A stretch of 64,000 nt of DNA from Cichorium intybus (taxonomy: Eukaryota; Streptophyta; Magnoliopsida; Asterales; Asteraceae), in contig CM042017.1 of the NCBI GenBank assembly GCA_023525715.1, positions 75,874,166 to 75,938,165 of the forward strand. The letters are read 5' to 3'. Under the pieces are notes generated by a model, which ran no database searches, was not told where the DNA came from, and worked only from the letters and a program-made list of their open reading frames with translations. Positions within the stretch are counted from its first letter, which is position 1, and every line of letters begins with the position of its first letter. Below are positions 1-15,845 of this stretch, piece by piece. The position numbers and the translations under genes were made by a program.

Positions 1-4228
<4,228 letters not shown>

Positions 4229-4320
<92 letters not shown>
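4229..4320. repeat. (TA)n microsatellite
   Basis: About 45 TA units separate two different TIR element families. Confidence 0.97.
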
Positions 4321-5328
<1,008 letters not shown>

Positions 5329-5332
5329 AGAG

Positions 5333-7447
5333 ATGAGAGAGAGAGATAGAGAGAGAGAGAGATCGAGGAGGCTGGAGACTGGTGTTGTCCGGCGAAGGGA
5401 GGATACTAGACGGAGGACATTCGTCTGGGTGGCGAGGAATGAAATCAGGAGAGTTGCAGATACACAAAAGGTGAGAAGTTCTTACGAGGCAACTTCATTT
5501 TTTATTTCCAATCTCCCAGTTGAATGGCACTGGACTGAAATAAGAAGTATCCTGAAAAGAGTAGGGCCAGTGGTCGATATCTATTTGAGTAAGCGTAGAG
5601 ACAAACATGGGCATAGATTCGGGTTTATTAGATATGACAGAGTCAAAGAGATTTCTTTGGTGGAAAAGGAGTTAAACAACATCATTATGGGAGGAAGGAG
5701 ACTGTTTGCAAAGGTGGCAAAGTTTGCTAGAAATGAAAATGATGGACAACAGGAGTTAAAGACAGGAAATTCAAAGGATTCCGTAAACAGGGGATTTGGT
5801 TTCAAGAGAGGATTAACAAAGGAGCATGTCTCGTTCGTTGATGTGGTCAAAGGGAGAACTATCTCAGGGACAACTATAGGGGGGAAGACGGTAAGAATAA
5901 CACATAAAGAAACGGAAGATAAAAAGGTAGGATGTGAGATAGTAGAAAAGAAGGAACCAAAAACAGTGATTACTCTGGAAGAAGACAAAGCACAGATTAT
6001 TAATCTAAAATCAAAATTGGTGGGTGAGGTTAAAAACTTCAAAAGCCTTGATTGTGTTTCTAAACTGTGTATTAGTGAAGGTCTGTGTCAAGGTATAGCT
6101 AAATATCTGGGAGGTCTGTGGATGTTATTTGACACTAACAATGTAGACGAGGAACAGTGCATAATTTCGAGTAAGGAGATAAGAGCCCACTTTAATTCAC
6201 TAAGAAAATGGGATGAGAAATTCGAAATAAAAGAAAGACTTGTCTGGATCAAGATTGAGGGTCTTCCGATATCTGTTAGAAATCAAAATTCATTTATGAT
6301 CATAGGCAACATATTCGGAGAAGTAGTGATAACAGACCCATGCAAACAGGAGAGAAAAGATTGGTCAAAGGGAGTTATATGTATCAAAACAGAGAATCAA
6401 AATTTTATTTCCGAATTAGTGGAAGTGAGAATTAATTCCAAAGTTCATAATGTTAGAGTTATGGAAGTAGAGGGTCCCTTATTTGATTCTTGTGAAGTAG
6501 ATAATGTGAAAGATGAAGAGGAGATACAGTCGGCATCGTCGGAGGACCAGTCATCGTCCGATGAAGATGATATGCTGGGTGAGTTTTCCGATGACGATTT
6601 TGAAATCGACTTTGAAGAATCCTTTGTGCGTGAATCAAGTCCAGAATTCGATGGCAAAAAAGACAGGCGTGATGCTTTGATTAGAGAAACAAATGATAAC
6701 TTATGGGGAACAGCAGATAAACAATCACCGATAAAAGAAAAGGAGCAAGAGTATAAATTAAATAAGGAAGACCCAGTGTTGAGTAAGAAGGAGGGTTCAC
6801 ACAAAGATGAAACTCATGAGGCCCAATTAATTAGCCCAAAACAAAAAGAACCCTGTTGGGCTAACAACAACAATCCTGGTGAAAAAAATGGAGTACAGAT
6901 CAGAATTGAAGGAGATAGAATTCGAAGCCCAAATGAAGGAATAATGGAGGATCCGTATCGTAAAATTAAAACTACAGAAAAGGAGAGGTTCCTGGAAATT
7001 AAAAGAAAAGAGACAAAAAGCAACTGCTTGGATCGAACTCCAAGGTTAGAAAAAGAAAGGATGTCGGAAAAACTAAAATCACTTCTCTCAAATGAGAAAA
7101 CATTAGATCAAAAATTGAAGGAGATTGAAGACGGAGGAAAAGACAAAGACATGGAAGATCGGAAGGTGGAAAATTGTGAAAGGGAGAAATCCAACGAAAC
7201 GCAGAAGGAAAATAGACAAGTAAGAGACAAGAGAATAACGAGAAGCCAAACAAAACAGGTTTTCAACAAAGAGGTGAAATGTTTTAATGAAGCAAGGAGC
7301 TGGAATCGAGAAGAAAATTCATCTCTAAGTGAAGGTATATCCCAAAGGTTGGATGAGATTAGTGACTGTTGCGGTTTCAAGAAGACAAAGGACAGGAAGA
7401 AGAACGGGAAGACTCAAGACAGAGGAGTTGAAAAAGGTACCCAATGA
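5333..7447 (+). CDS. LINE ORF1 protein (RRM RNA-binding, 704 aa)
   Basis: This is the likely RNA-binding protein of the LINE, coating the element RNA. An RRM lies at about residues 54-131, with RNP2 FFISNL (56-61) and RNP1 HGHRFGFIRY (92-101). A second folded block at about 230-390 resembles the DUF4283-type region found in many plant LINE ORF1 proteins. The rest (about 390-704) is charged, with an acidic serine patch (SASSEDQSSSDEDD) followed by a K/E-rich, probably coiled or disordered tail. I see no CCHC knuckle. The start is the first ATG, in the GA-rich leader; the next in-frame Met that could serve lies after the RRM, so this start is preferred. The stop overlaps the ORF2 start by ATGA. 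Confidence 0.88.
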   Translation: MRERDRERERSRRLETGVVRRREDTRRRTFVWVARNEIRRVADTQKVRSSYEATSFFISNLPVEWHWTEIRSILKRVGPVVDIYLSKRRDKHGHRFGFIRYDRVKEISLVEKELNNIIMGGRRLFAKVAKFARNENDGQQELKTGNSKDSVNRGFGFKRGLTKEHVSFVDVVKGRTISGTTIGGKTVRITHKETEDKKVGCEIVEKKEPKTVITLEEDKAQIINLKSKLVGEVKNFKSLDCVSKLCISEGLCQGIAKYLGGLWMLFDTNNVDEEQCIISSKEIRAHFNSLRKWDEKFEIKERLVWIKIEGLPISVRNQNSFMIIGNIFGEVVITDPCKQERKDWSKGVICIKTENQNFISELVEVRINSKVHNVRVMEVEGPLFDSCEVDNVKDEEEIQSASSEDQSSSDEDDMLGEFSDDDFEIDFEESFVRESSPEFDGKKDRRDALIRETNDNLWGTADKQSPIKEKEQEYKLNKEDPVLSKKEGSHKDETHEAQLISPKQKEPCWANNNNPGEKNGVQIRIEGDRIRSPNEGIMEDPYRKIKTTEKERFLEIKRKETKSNCLDRTPRLEKERMSEKLKSLLSNEKTLDQKLKEIEDGGKDKDMEDRKVENCEREKSNETQKENRQVRDKRITRSQTKQVFNKEVKCFNEARSWNREENSSLSEGISQRLDEISDCCGFKKTKDRKKNGKTQDRGVEKGTQ

Positions 7448-10400
7448 ATATATTATCCTTAAATGTCAATGGTTTGGGAAAAGGGGATTTTAAGGCTAAT
7501 TGGATTAGAAATTTAATTGAGACTCATAAAATTGGCTTTGCTGGATTTCAAGAAACCAAGCGTAATATCATTACTGACATGTTGGCAAAGAATATGTGGG
7601 GAAGCTTAGATTTTGAGTATAGTTTCAAAGGTTGTGTTGGAAGGGGAGGGGGCATTATGAGTATTTGGAATAGACAACTTTTCACAGAAAAGAGTACCAT
7701 TACTAGAAATGATTGCTTAATTGTCCAAGGGGTTTGGTTGGAAGGAAATATCGAGATCTCTTTCATTAACATATACGGAAGCCAGGATCCAAAGCAAAGG
7801 GAGAATCTTTGGGATTTTGTTAGTGCTTATTTGATCGGTAGGAGTGTTGTTGTGATATTTGGCGATTTTAACGAAGTTAGGGAGGCAAAGGAAAGGAGAG
7901 GATCCGAATTCAATAGAAAGACATCTGAGATATTCAACAGCTTTATCAGAAATAATAACTTAGTGGACATCAAGACAAGTGGCATCGAGTATACGTGGAG
8001 TAGAGGAGGGGGTTCCAAATTGTCTAAACTTGATCGCTTCCTAGTAACTCAGAGTTTTGGGGACCGATGGAACAATGTTGAAGTAGTGGGCGATGTGAGA
8101 CTGTACTCGGATCATACTCCTTTGATTTTGAAACAGATTAAGCGAAATTACGGACCGGTACCGTTTAAATTATACAACTCGTGGCTCAATGAACCAGAAA
8201 TTGAGAAAATCATGGCGGAAAACTGGAAAGAAAACCAGGGGGTTGGTAATCACATCAAATTATTTGTGATTATGCAGAAACTCAAGAAAATAAAAGAAAA
8301 AATCAAAGATTGGGTTTTTCAAAAAAGAAGAAAGGATAAGGAGGAGATGGAAGCCTGGTTAAAAAGAATCTGTGAAATTGATAAACAAATTGAGTATGGA
8401 AACTTAAACCAACAGTTGAGGGAAGAAAGAATGGAGGTAAAGAAAAAGATATTCCAGAAAGAAAAAAGAGAACGGGAAGATGTGGCTCAAAAGAATAAGA
8501 ACAGGTGGTGCCTCGAAGGTGATGAAAATTCAGCTCTTTTTCATCGAAATATAAATAAAAAGAAACACATCAACCAGATCAAAGGAATCAAAATTGATGG
8601 TTTTTGGGAAAAAGAACCACAGAAAGTTAAAGATCAATTTAAAAATTACTTTGAAAATATTTTTAAAGTTGATCCCGAAAGCAATTGGAGTCAAGATCTG
8701 GGAAATACTTCCAAAATCTCGATCCTTGATAGACAAAAGTTGGAAAGGGTATTTGATGAAAAGGAAATTAAGGAAGCTTTATGGAGTTGTGGCAATAATA
8801 AATCTCCTGGACCGGACGGTTTTACGGTGGAATTTTTTAAAAAATTCTGGGACATTGTTAAAGTGGATCTGTTAGAAGCTTTCAATGAATTTGCGAGGAA
8901 ACCAAAAATTCCGAAAGGGGTAAACTCAGCCTTTATAACTTTGATTCCTAAAAATAAAAATCCCATGGAAGTTAAAGACTATAGGCCGATTAGTCTTATT
9001 TCATGCATTTATAAGATTCTTTCAAAAATCTTGGCAAATAGACTGAAAAGGGTTCTGCCCAATATTATTGGGAAAACTCAATCAGCTTTTGTCAAAAAGA
9101 GACAGATACTTGATGGCCCATTAATTGTTAATGAGGTCATTGACTGGGCCAAAGCTAGAAAAAAGAAGATGTTCATTTTTAAAACGGACATAGCAAAGGC
9201 GTATGATTCGGTCTCCTGGGAGTATCTGAACAGCATGATGGAACAAAAAGGTTTTGGTGAGCGGTGGAGAAAATGGGTGTGCGAATGTCTAAAGTCCGGT
9301 CGGTCCTCTGTGTTAGTCAACGCCAGTCCTACAGCTGAATTTTCTCTCTCTCGAGGTCTTAGACAAGGGGATCCGTTGTCACCCTTCTTGTTCACACTTG
9401 TTATGGAAGGTCTCAACCACGCAATTGAAAAAGCAGTCCATAATGGGACCTACAAAGGAATTGAAGTAGGAACCCACAATGTTTTATTAACCCATCTTTT
9501 TTTTGCAGATGATGCGATATTTTTTGGAGAATGGTCTGTGGAGAACACGCTAAACCTTATCCGTTTATTGTATTGTTTTCAAAGAGCTGCAGGATTAAAA
9601 GTCAATTACGAAAAGAGCGTGATATTTGGCATCGGTATAAATCAAGTGTCTATGGAAGCTATGGCAGCTATCCTTGGTTGTAAGATGGAAGATATGCCCA
9701 CTACTTTCCTTGGTATGCCAGTTGGAGTTAACATGGGTTCTATTAAACCGTGGGATCAGCTAGTTGATAGATTTAAAAAGAAATTAAACCGGTGGAAAGT
9801 GAAAACTTTATCTATAGGTGGAAGGTTTACTATCGCCAGAAATATTTTGGGGAACATGGGCATTTATCTCTTCTCGCTGTTTAAGGCGCCTAAAAGAGTC
9901 ATAAAAATTCTAGAAGGCTTACGTCGAAATTTCTTTTGGGGAGGGGAAAAAGAAGAGAAAAAGATCCCGTGGGTGAAATGGAGCTATGTGCAAACGGAAA
10001 AGGAAGAGGGAGGGCTAGGTTTGGGCTCTTTAGAAGACATTAATAATGCTTTATTGGCTAAATGGTGTTGGAGATTCAGAACCGAACAAGGGGCTTTATG
10101 GACACAAATTATTAAAAGCATTCATGGTCTTGGAATTTATGACTCTAATGTTGAAAGTATTAGAATAGGACATACTTGGAGAAGGATCATCCTAGCGTGG
10201 GAAGAGCTAAAATCGAAAGGTTTGGATCCAAGAAGTTTGATCAGAAAAGCAGTAGGCGACGGAAAAAATACTTTGTTTTGGAAGGAGGCCTGGAGAGGAG
10301 ACATCCTGCTAAACGAAATGTTCCCAAGATTATATCAATTAGATCCAAACAAAAACTGTACAGTACATCAAAGATTAGACGATAGAGTTAATGGATGGAT

Positions 10401-11097
10401 TTGGAGCAGAAACATTAGAGAAGGTAGAACAAAACAAGAAAAGGAGTTGCTTATTTCTCAATTGGAGGATGTAGTCTTAACCGACACACAGGATGGCTGG
10501 ATATGTAGAGGAAGCCATAGAGACGAGTTCAAGGTTAGTTGGTTCAGAAAAGAGATAACAAAAAGGAACCAAAGAAGAATTGGTAAAAACCTCTGGAATA
10601 AGTGGGTTCCAAATAAGATAAATATTTTTATATGGAGATGCATGAGAAACCGGGTTGCAGTCAAAGAAATTCTAGCTTCTATGGGAATTGAACAACCCTC
10701 CATGTTGTGCGATCTATGTAAAGGGGGTCCTGAATCCATTCAGCATGTATTTATAGAGTGCGCAACTGCAAAAAAGGTATGGGGTTACATTCAACATTGG
10801 TGGGGTATAAACAGGGGCAGTTTTGGAAACCTGGGAGAAATTTTTGCTTGGTTCAAGTCTGTTGCCGGTAATCGAATTCAGAATAAAATCCTTGAGGCAG
10901 TGGGGTTCGCGACTATTCACGTGCTATGGAAAAACAGGAATGATCGAGTTTTTAAGGAAAAGGAGAGATTGGCGGAAGATCTGGTTACCCAAATTCAGAA
11001 TGAAGTATTCATGTGGATGTCGAATAGGGCTAGAAAAGTGCAATTAGATAGTGCAATGTGGATAAGATGTCCTAGTCTAGCTTTTAAGAGTTTGTAA
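7444..11097 (+). CDS. LINE ORF2 polyprotein: endonuclease + reverse transcriptase + zf-RVT (1217 aa)
   Basis: This is the replication enzyme of the L1-type element. The N-terminal apurinic-like endonuclease shows NVNG (7-10), the catalytic Glu in QETK (E37), GDFN (140-143) and SDH (D223-H224). A K/E-rich linker follows. The reverse transcriptase (about 455-760) has SPGPDGF, DYRPISL, the FKTDIAKAYDSV motif A, GLRQGDPLSP, and FADD (687-690) as the catalytic YxDD equivalent. A zinc-binding RVT domain lies near the C-terminus (about 1050-1130), with CDLC...HVFIEC. All catalytic residues that can be checked by eye are present. Start: ATG overlapping the ORF1 stop, consistent with termination-reinitiation. 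The C-terminal length is typical of plant L1 ORF2. Confidence 0.95.
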   Translation: MNILSLNVNGLGKGDFKANWIRNLIETHKIGFAGFQETKRNIITDMLAKNMWGSLDFEYSFKGCVGRGGGIMSIWNRQLFTEKSTITRNDCLIVQGVWLEGNIEISFINIYGSQDPKQRENLWDFVSAYLIGRSVVVIFGDFNEVREAKERRGSEFNRKTSEIFNSFIRNNNLVDIKTSGIEYTWSRGGGSKLSKLDRFLVTQSFGDRWNNVEVVGDVRLYSDHTPLILKQIKRNYGPVPFKLYNSWLNEPEIEKIMAENWKENQGVGNHIKLFVIMQKLKKIKEKIKDWVFQKRRKDKEEMEAWLKRICEIDKQIEYGNLNQQLREERMEVKKKIFQKEKREREDVAQKNKNRWCLEGDENSALFHRNINKKKHINQIKGIKIDGFWEKEPQKVKDQFKNYFENIFKVDPESNWSQDLGNTSKISILDRQKLERVFDEKEIKEALWSCGNNKSPGPDGFTVEFFKKFWDIVKVDLLEAFNEFARKPKIPKGVNSAFITLIPKNKNPMEVKDYRPISLISCIYKILSKILANRLKRVLPNIIGKTQSAFVKKRQILDGPLIVNEVIDWAKARKKKMFIFKTDIAKAYDSVSWEYLNSMMEQKGFGERWRKWVCECLKSGRSSVLVNASPTAEFSLSRGLRQGDPLSPFLFTLVMEGLNHAIEKAVHNGTYKGIEVGTHNVLLTHLFFADDAIFFGEWSVENTLNLIRLLYCFQRAAGLKVNYEKSVIFGIGINQVSMEAMAAILGCKMEDMPTTFLGMPVGVNMGSIKPWDQLVDRFKKKLNRWKVKTLSIGGRFTIARNILGNMGIYLFSLFKAPKRVIKILEGLRRNFFWGGEKEEKKIPWVKWSYVQTEKEEGGLGLGSLEDINNALLAKWCWRFRTEQGALWTQIIKSIHGLGIYDSNVESIRIGHTWRRIILAWEELKSKGLDPRSLIRKAVGDGKNTLFWKEAWRGDILLNEMFPRLYQLDPNKNCTVHQRLDDRVNGWIWSRNIREGRTKQEKELLISQLEDVVLTDTQDGWICRGSHRDEFKVSWFRKEITKRNQRRIGKNLWNKWVPNKINIFIWRCMRNRVAVKEILASMGIEQPSMLCDLCKGGPESIQHVFIECATAKKVWGYIQHWWGINRGSFGNLGEIFAWFKSVAGNRIQNKILEAVGFATIHVLWKNRNDRVFKEKERLAEDLVTQIQNEVFMWMSNRARKVQLDSAMWIRCPSLAFKSL

Positions 11098-11175
11098 GGG
11101 GTGTTGTGTTGTCTGTACGTCCCTTAGCTCCTTGCTAGGGTGATTTTGTTTGTGTTTTTTATATAATTGCTTTTC

Positions 11176-11188
<13 letters not shown>

Positions 11189-11258
<70 letters not shown>
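11189..11258. repeat. (TA)n microsatellite after LINE poly(A)
   Basis: The A tract passes directly into about 34 TA units. Confidence 0.95.
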
Positions 11259-11259
<1 letters not shown>

Positions 11260-11263
<4 letters not shown>

Positions 11264-12037
11264 GTATTTGGCAATTGCAAGGTTGGGATTTTTTTGTAGG
11301 GTTGTCATATATTTTTTTATGTTTTGTTAGAAGTCTTTTTTTATCGGAAATGTCATTACAATGACAGTCACAAATCGCAACTATTTCATCAATAAAATTT
11401 GTTGCTCCATAAATCGTTTCATACTTTCATGTTGATGTATCATTTTATTGCAAGTGAAAATGGTATGTCGTCGTTATTTCATGACGCGTCCCCATATATG
11501 TTGTAATATTTAGGGTTAATGTCATTTTGACCCACCAAACCATTTGCGTTTATTTTAAAAGGTCATTCATGTTATTGTCTAGAAGAATGAAGAGTGTAAT
11601 AAAAACGTCCATATATTTTTATAAATATAGATATCATATTTATGTAATATCTTTTTTAACGACAAAGATAAATATATAACAAACCGTTCAAGAGGTATAT
11701 TTATATTCAATATAAACATAGTGGTACGATTTTTGTATTCACGAGATATTAATAACTTATATCTACTATTACTCCTTTTATTTTGTAGTCGAATAATAAT
11801 GATATTTATCCCGGTGAATTAGACGTCATTCTTCAAAGAAAATTTGCCTTTAAAATAGAAATTAGCCAATACAATCTGGAAAAAAGAACGGCAACTTATA
11901 CAATATATAATTTGACTGAAGACTGTAAAATCATTTCAGAACTCGAGAATAAATATTATATATAACATGTAATAATTTCGGTAATATATTTTCAAATATG
12001 TTACAATTCGTTGCTTATTGTTTTAATTACTTTTAAT
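11260..12037. other. AT-rich spacer, nothing recognised
   Basis: There are no ORFs of note, no clear terminal repeats and no similarity to other parts of the window that I could see. Confidence 0.6.
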
Positions 12038-13406
12038 TGTGTAGTCTAGGTCACTAAACTTGTAGGTAACCTGATAATCACATCACTTTATCCAGTTTTA
12101 CAAGTTGTCAACCTGATCTAGAATCTTACATGGCACATTATACCCACCTTAATGTCATGTGGCGCTTATCTGGCTCCACATAAATTATTATTTATTTTTT
12201 TATTTAATTATATTCAATAACTGATTTTTATATTTTATTTCAATGTTTAATTTATTAATTCTAAAACCTTTAGAGCCAATACTTCCGATTAAATTAAAAC
12301 GCAAAAATGAAAAACCACTATTTTGAAAATAACAAATACTCAATTCCTTCCCGACTTTATTTGTCTCGTAGAAGTGAAAATCTTCAATGGCATAAAACTT
12401 GGTTGACGGCGAGTTTTGGCTACCACTGGAGTTCCTCAACGACGATGACATTGATGGACTTCAATTCTGGAAAACCCAACCGAGAGCTCCCACCGGCAGG
12501 TTGAATAAGGGCTCCGCTGGTTTTTATGATATCCGTACGGGCCAAACTCGGAAACCCTAATTGTCGTTCACCGCTGGTTCAATTCAATCAATGTGGTTGC
12601 AAAATGATTTCTTGCAGGGAAACCCTAATTGTCTTTCACTGCCGGCCACAGCCATCACGGTTAACCGCAACGAGCCTTTGTGGGATCTACTGTATGTTAT
12701 GGCCGGCAAAGTTGCTCAGATGAGGATGGCAGAAGAAGGCGCTTCTCGGTACCGTAACCCAAACAAAAATTACTCAGCTCCACAACCACCCTACAGAACA
12801 CCAAGCCCTAACTTCCACTATCAACGACTTCAATTTGTTAAGTCAGTACCCAATGTTCTTTCCATTTCATACTCTTTGTTTTAGATCCATTTCTGTCAAG
12901 TCACCTGGTTCGGGTATGCGGGCTGTGTTTCATAGAAACCAGAACAAGGGATGAACCCAGATTTTGAACCAATACCCTCCATATATGGTTGTTTTTTATG
13001 TGGTTCATGTTCGTTGATGGAGAAAGAGATCTGGTTTTTGTCTGGCATAGAAATTTTGATTATTGTTTGAACAGATCTGAGTTTTGTCTGCAATAAGAAA
13101 GTTATGGTGATGGTGGCGGGTGTACGTAGGTGGTGGTGATGATTTCTAGATTTGATTTTAATTTTCAAAAGCATTTTCTTCAAAGAACATGAACAATTTA
13201 TAAATTTCGAAAAATATTAATAATAAAATTGAGAATAACTAAATTCTAACAAAAAAAATCCACGTAGACACCATGTGGACTAACATTGATGACCAAAATG
13301 CCAACTGGATAGCCACATCAGTTCTAGAACCGGTTTACCCCTTCAGTTTTGCAAAAATGGCGTCTTTTAACACATAAATTTTAAGTTTGAGAACCTAAAC
13401 CACACA
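12038..13406. mobile_element. Non-autonomous TIR element with unknown cargo
   Basis: The left end TGTGTAGTCTAGGTCACTAA and the right end read inverted, TGTGTGGTTTAGGTTCTCAA, are matching termini; both continue into AACTT. The subterminal regions carry related text about Ca. 100 bp inside (ATGTGGC... and CCACATGG...). The core (12300-13180) contains short frames, the longest 107 codons (12561-12884), with GC-richer sequence than the flanks. It could be captured host sequence (Pack-type element), but I do not recognise the product. The superfamily is not determined and no clear target duplication was seen. Confidence 0.45.
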
Positions 13407-13426
13407 AAAATAACCGAGAGTCTTTA

Positions 13427-14516
13427 GGTATCGGCGGAACGGGGTCAGCCTGCGAGCATGACGGATGGAAGTCTGTCCAAGAGTCATTATGTGGTTTACA
13501 TGTTAGGCCATCAGGTATGCCCTCTCTCATACTTTCACTTTTTGCCTGCCACCTCAGCATCCAGTCAGCATTTCTCTCTCCTCGTCTTACCCCCGGAAAT
13601 GGTCACATCTCACTACCTCTCACTTCCTCTCACTTTTAATTTAAAAAGTATATTAAAAATAAAATAAAAAGACAACAAATAATTTCATACACTAAAATAT
13701 AAAATACTTCTTCAAAATAAAATACTTCATTAACACAAAATACGATAAATTAAAACACACAATACGATAATTAAAATCCTAGACACGAAAATTAAAACAC
13801 AAAATACGATAATTAAAACACAAAATACGATAATTAAAATCCTAGATGCGATATCCGTGAAATCGAGGTTCATTTTTCAAGACATTCCACGCATCCAAAT
13901 GCATGAAATCGTTGTCGTACATCACCCGATACTCTTCCAAGGATTGGGAAAGGATCTGCTCGTCGGTGACCCCCTCGTGGCGGTTCGCTTGCATAACTTG
14001 TTCAAAGTTATACACTTTGAACGACAAATTCCTCCATTTGAAGCACATATGATCTTTACTCCTAAATTCATTTACGCCCATGATTGTGTGAAACGAATCC
14101 GCAACACGTTGCCAGAAACCATGACCGTGACTCCTGATATCGGGGTCTTCAGTTTGGATGACCCAGGCCCTCGCTAACGCTGCCTCTTCTTGCTGAGTTC
14201 ATTGCCGAGGACGGTTACCATTTCCCACAGCGTTTCCATTTTCCACACCGGCCATTTGAAAATGTGTGTGTATTGATGTGTATGTGAAAAATGTGTGTGT
14301 ATTGATGTGAATATATTTATAGGGGGTTTTTGAAAAGTTAAAAAAAAATTATAAAAATAGCCGTTTTGCAACGGTAAAAAAAATTAAACCCAAACGTCGC
14401 ACGACGCCGTGAACTCGCGCGGGGTGGAGAAAACCTGACGTCGCAGGGGCGGGGCGGTGTTCACCGCGATGCTCGTGGTCTTCGGGTAGGGGCTCGGGCT
14501 AGCACTCCGGAAGGCC
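13427..14516 (-). mobile_element. PIF/Harbinger-type non-autonomous element
   Basis: Target duplication TTA at 13424-13426 and 14517-14519. Termini are GGTATCGGCGGAACGG and, inverted, GGCCTTCCGGAGTGCT: weak but positionally consistent inverted repeats. The interior holds a minus-strand remnant of the Harbinger accessory Myb/SANT-like ORF (13842-14255), short GTGTGTATTGATGTG repeats near its 5' side, and a GC-rich right end. No DDE transposase is present. Confidence 0.6.
13842..14255 (-). pseudogene. Harbinger ORF1 (Myb/SANT-like) remnant, C-terminal domain, one in-frame stop
   Basis: Reading minus from ATG at 14255 gives about 137 codons to a stop at 13842, broken by a TGA after about 18 residues (PRQ-stop-TQQ). 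Recognisable segments are EEAALARAW, DPDIRSHGHGFWQRV, MCFKWRNLSFKVYNFEQV, VTDEQILSQSLEEYRVMY and HLDAWNVLKNEPRF. These match the DNA-binding accessory protein family often misannotated in plants as glutathione S-transferase T3-like or NAM C-terminal. The N-terminal part usual in the family is missing, so this is an internally deleted relic. The A-rich 3' flank (AAATACGATAATTAAAA repeats) is shared with the relic at 19390-19436. Confidence 0.7.
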
Positions 14517-14534
14517 TTATGTAATAGAACATGT

Positions 14535-14650
14535 TGTATTTTGGGGAACTCACTAAGTTTTGTGCTTACTCTCTCAACTTAAATGTTTTCCAAGTAATTT
14601 CACAGATAAAGGGAAGAGCGTGATTTAACTGCATACGCATCCGGCTTGAT
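14535..14650 (+). mobile_element. Short LTR-like fragment related to 61410-61520
   Basis: GTATTTTGGGGAACTCACTAAG...TTTGTGCTTACTCT recurs with few changes at about 61415-61465, inside a Ty3-type LTR fragment. Both are followed by related CGCATACG text. Only about 110 bp is recognisable. Confidence 0.45.
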
Positions 14651-14979
14651 TATGGTGTTGTTTGTTTTTTTCAAGAAGATCTTCTTGACTCTTTTGTCTG
14701 CGTCTCGCACACAGCGCGCAGACGTTTTACCTTGCATTCTGTTTGTTTTTTAGAAAACCGTAGAACTAAAAAGGTATGTGCATCTTTTTCTTGGGTCTTC
14801 TAACCTCAAAGTATTATATTTTAACCCTAAACAATTATTTTTTTTCAACTACATCGTGCGACTTCTGCGCATCTTCTAATCCTAAAAAAGTAAAGTCTCT
14901 TTTTAGACATTAGTTCTGCCAAGTGAAAATATGGTAAATTGTTGGGTTCATATTTATCTTTTTATAAGTGTTATATGTG

Positions 14980-15198
14980 CAAGGGCGGATGCAGGATTTA
15001 TCAATAGCCGTGGCACCGAATGCCCATTTATTTTAATTAGTCTAATTATACTTAATGGGTCGGTGGCATTTTATTTTAAGCGGTGGCACATTTTTTTGCA
15101 CAGTTGCACCCTATTAGAAAATACAAAAAAATAAAATTTTCCTCTATGTACACGAGCAGGTACCCCGCCCCCTGTGCACTACATAAGAACCGCCCCTA
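14980..15198. mobile_element. hAT-type MITE with perfect 8-bp target duplication
   Basis: Target duplication TATATGTG at 14972-14979 and 15199-15206, exact. Termini: CAAGGGCGGATGCAGG and, inverted, TAGGGGCGGTTCTTATG. The 219-bp element contains two GGTGGCA motifs and no ORF. An 8-bp duplication and GGGGCGG-type ends are typical of hAT MITEs. Confidence 0.8.
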
Positions 15199-15206
15199 TA
15201 TATGTG

Positions 15207-15845
15207 ATATCTTATTTTCTATTGTTGTTCTAAATAAATAAAATCTTATAAAATATATAATCATTATTAGATAATTCATTTGAAAATCTAATAAAAAGTT
15301 ATCTAGTTATTTTCATTTAAATTTGACATGAATCTAACATATTATAAGCATATCTTAATTCTTAACAAAAAATCGACTTAATTCTTACGAATTCAAAACG
15401 AAATGGAAAACAAAATATTTTCTTTTAAAATAGTGGCATAAGAATTTGAGTTCTACTCTTCTAAGATTAAACAAAATCAGTTTATTTTAACAGTATACAG
15501 ACTTTAAAAAAAACAACAGTTTTATTCTTGCAGACTGCACACGTTTGGTCCACATCTTCTTCTGCAAATGTTCTATAGATGTGATCCGCAGGCTGCAAAT
15601 CTTTTACCTCTTCAAAAACAAACGACACATATGTTTTAAGACTTCCGCTGACATTTGTTACTTGGGTTTTCATACCATGGGTTTTGAAATGTTATTACTT
15701 TGTGATTGAATAAATGGATTTTTATTATACTTAGAGATGATTTTTGACATTTTAAGCCTAATTTAAAAATGAAAAATTTTGTTTATGAAATTTAGGACGT
15801 TACAAAATGATGACGAAAATGATGACGAATCCATTAAGAATAAAA
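15207..15845. other. AT-rich spacer, nothing firmly recognised
   Basis: A small minus frame (15482-15673) has no family I recognise. AAAAAAAACAACAG at about 15505 faces GTTGTTTGTTTTTTTC at about 14657 in inverted orientation and might be ends of a larger MITE, but this is weak. Confidence 0.4.

Noticed and set aside
14653..15519. Possible larger MITE with GTTGTTTGTTTTTTTC / AAAAAAAACAACAG ends around the hAT MITE
   Set aside because: The match is mostly homopolymer and no target duplication was found.
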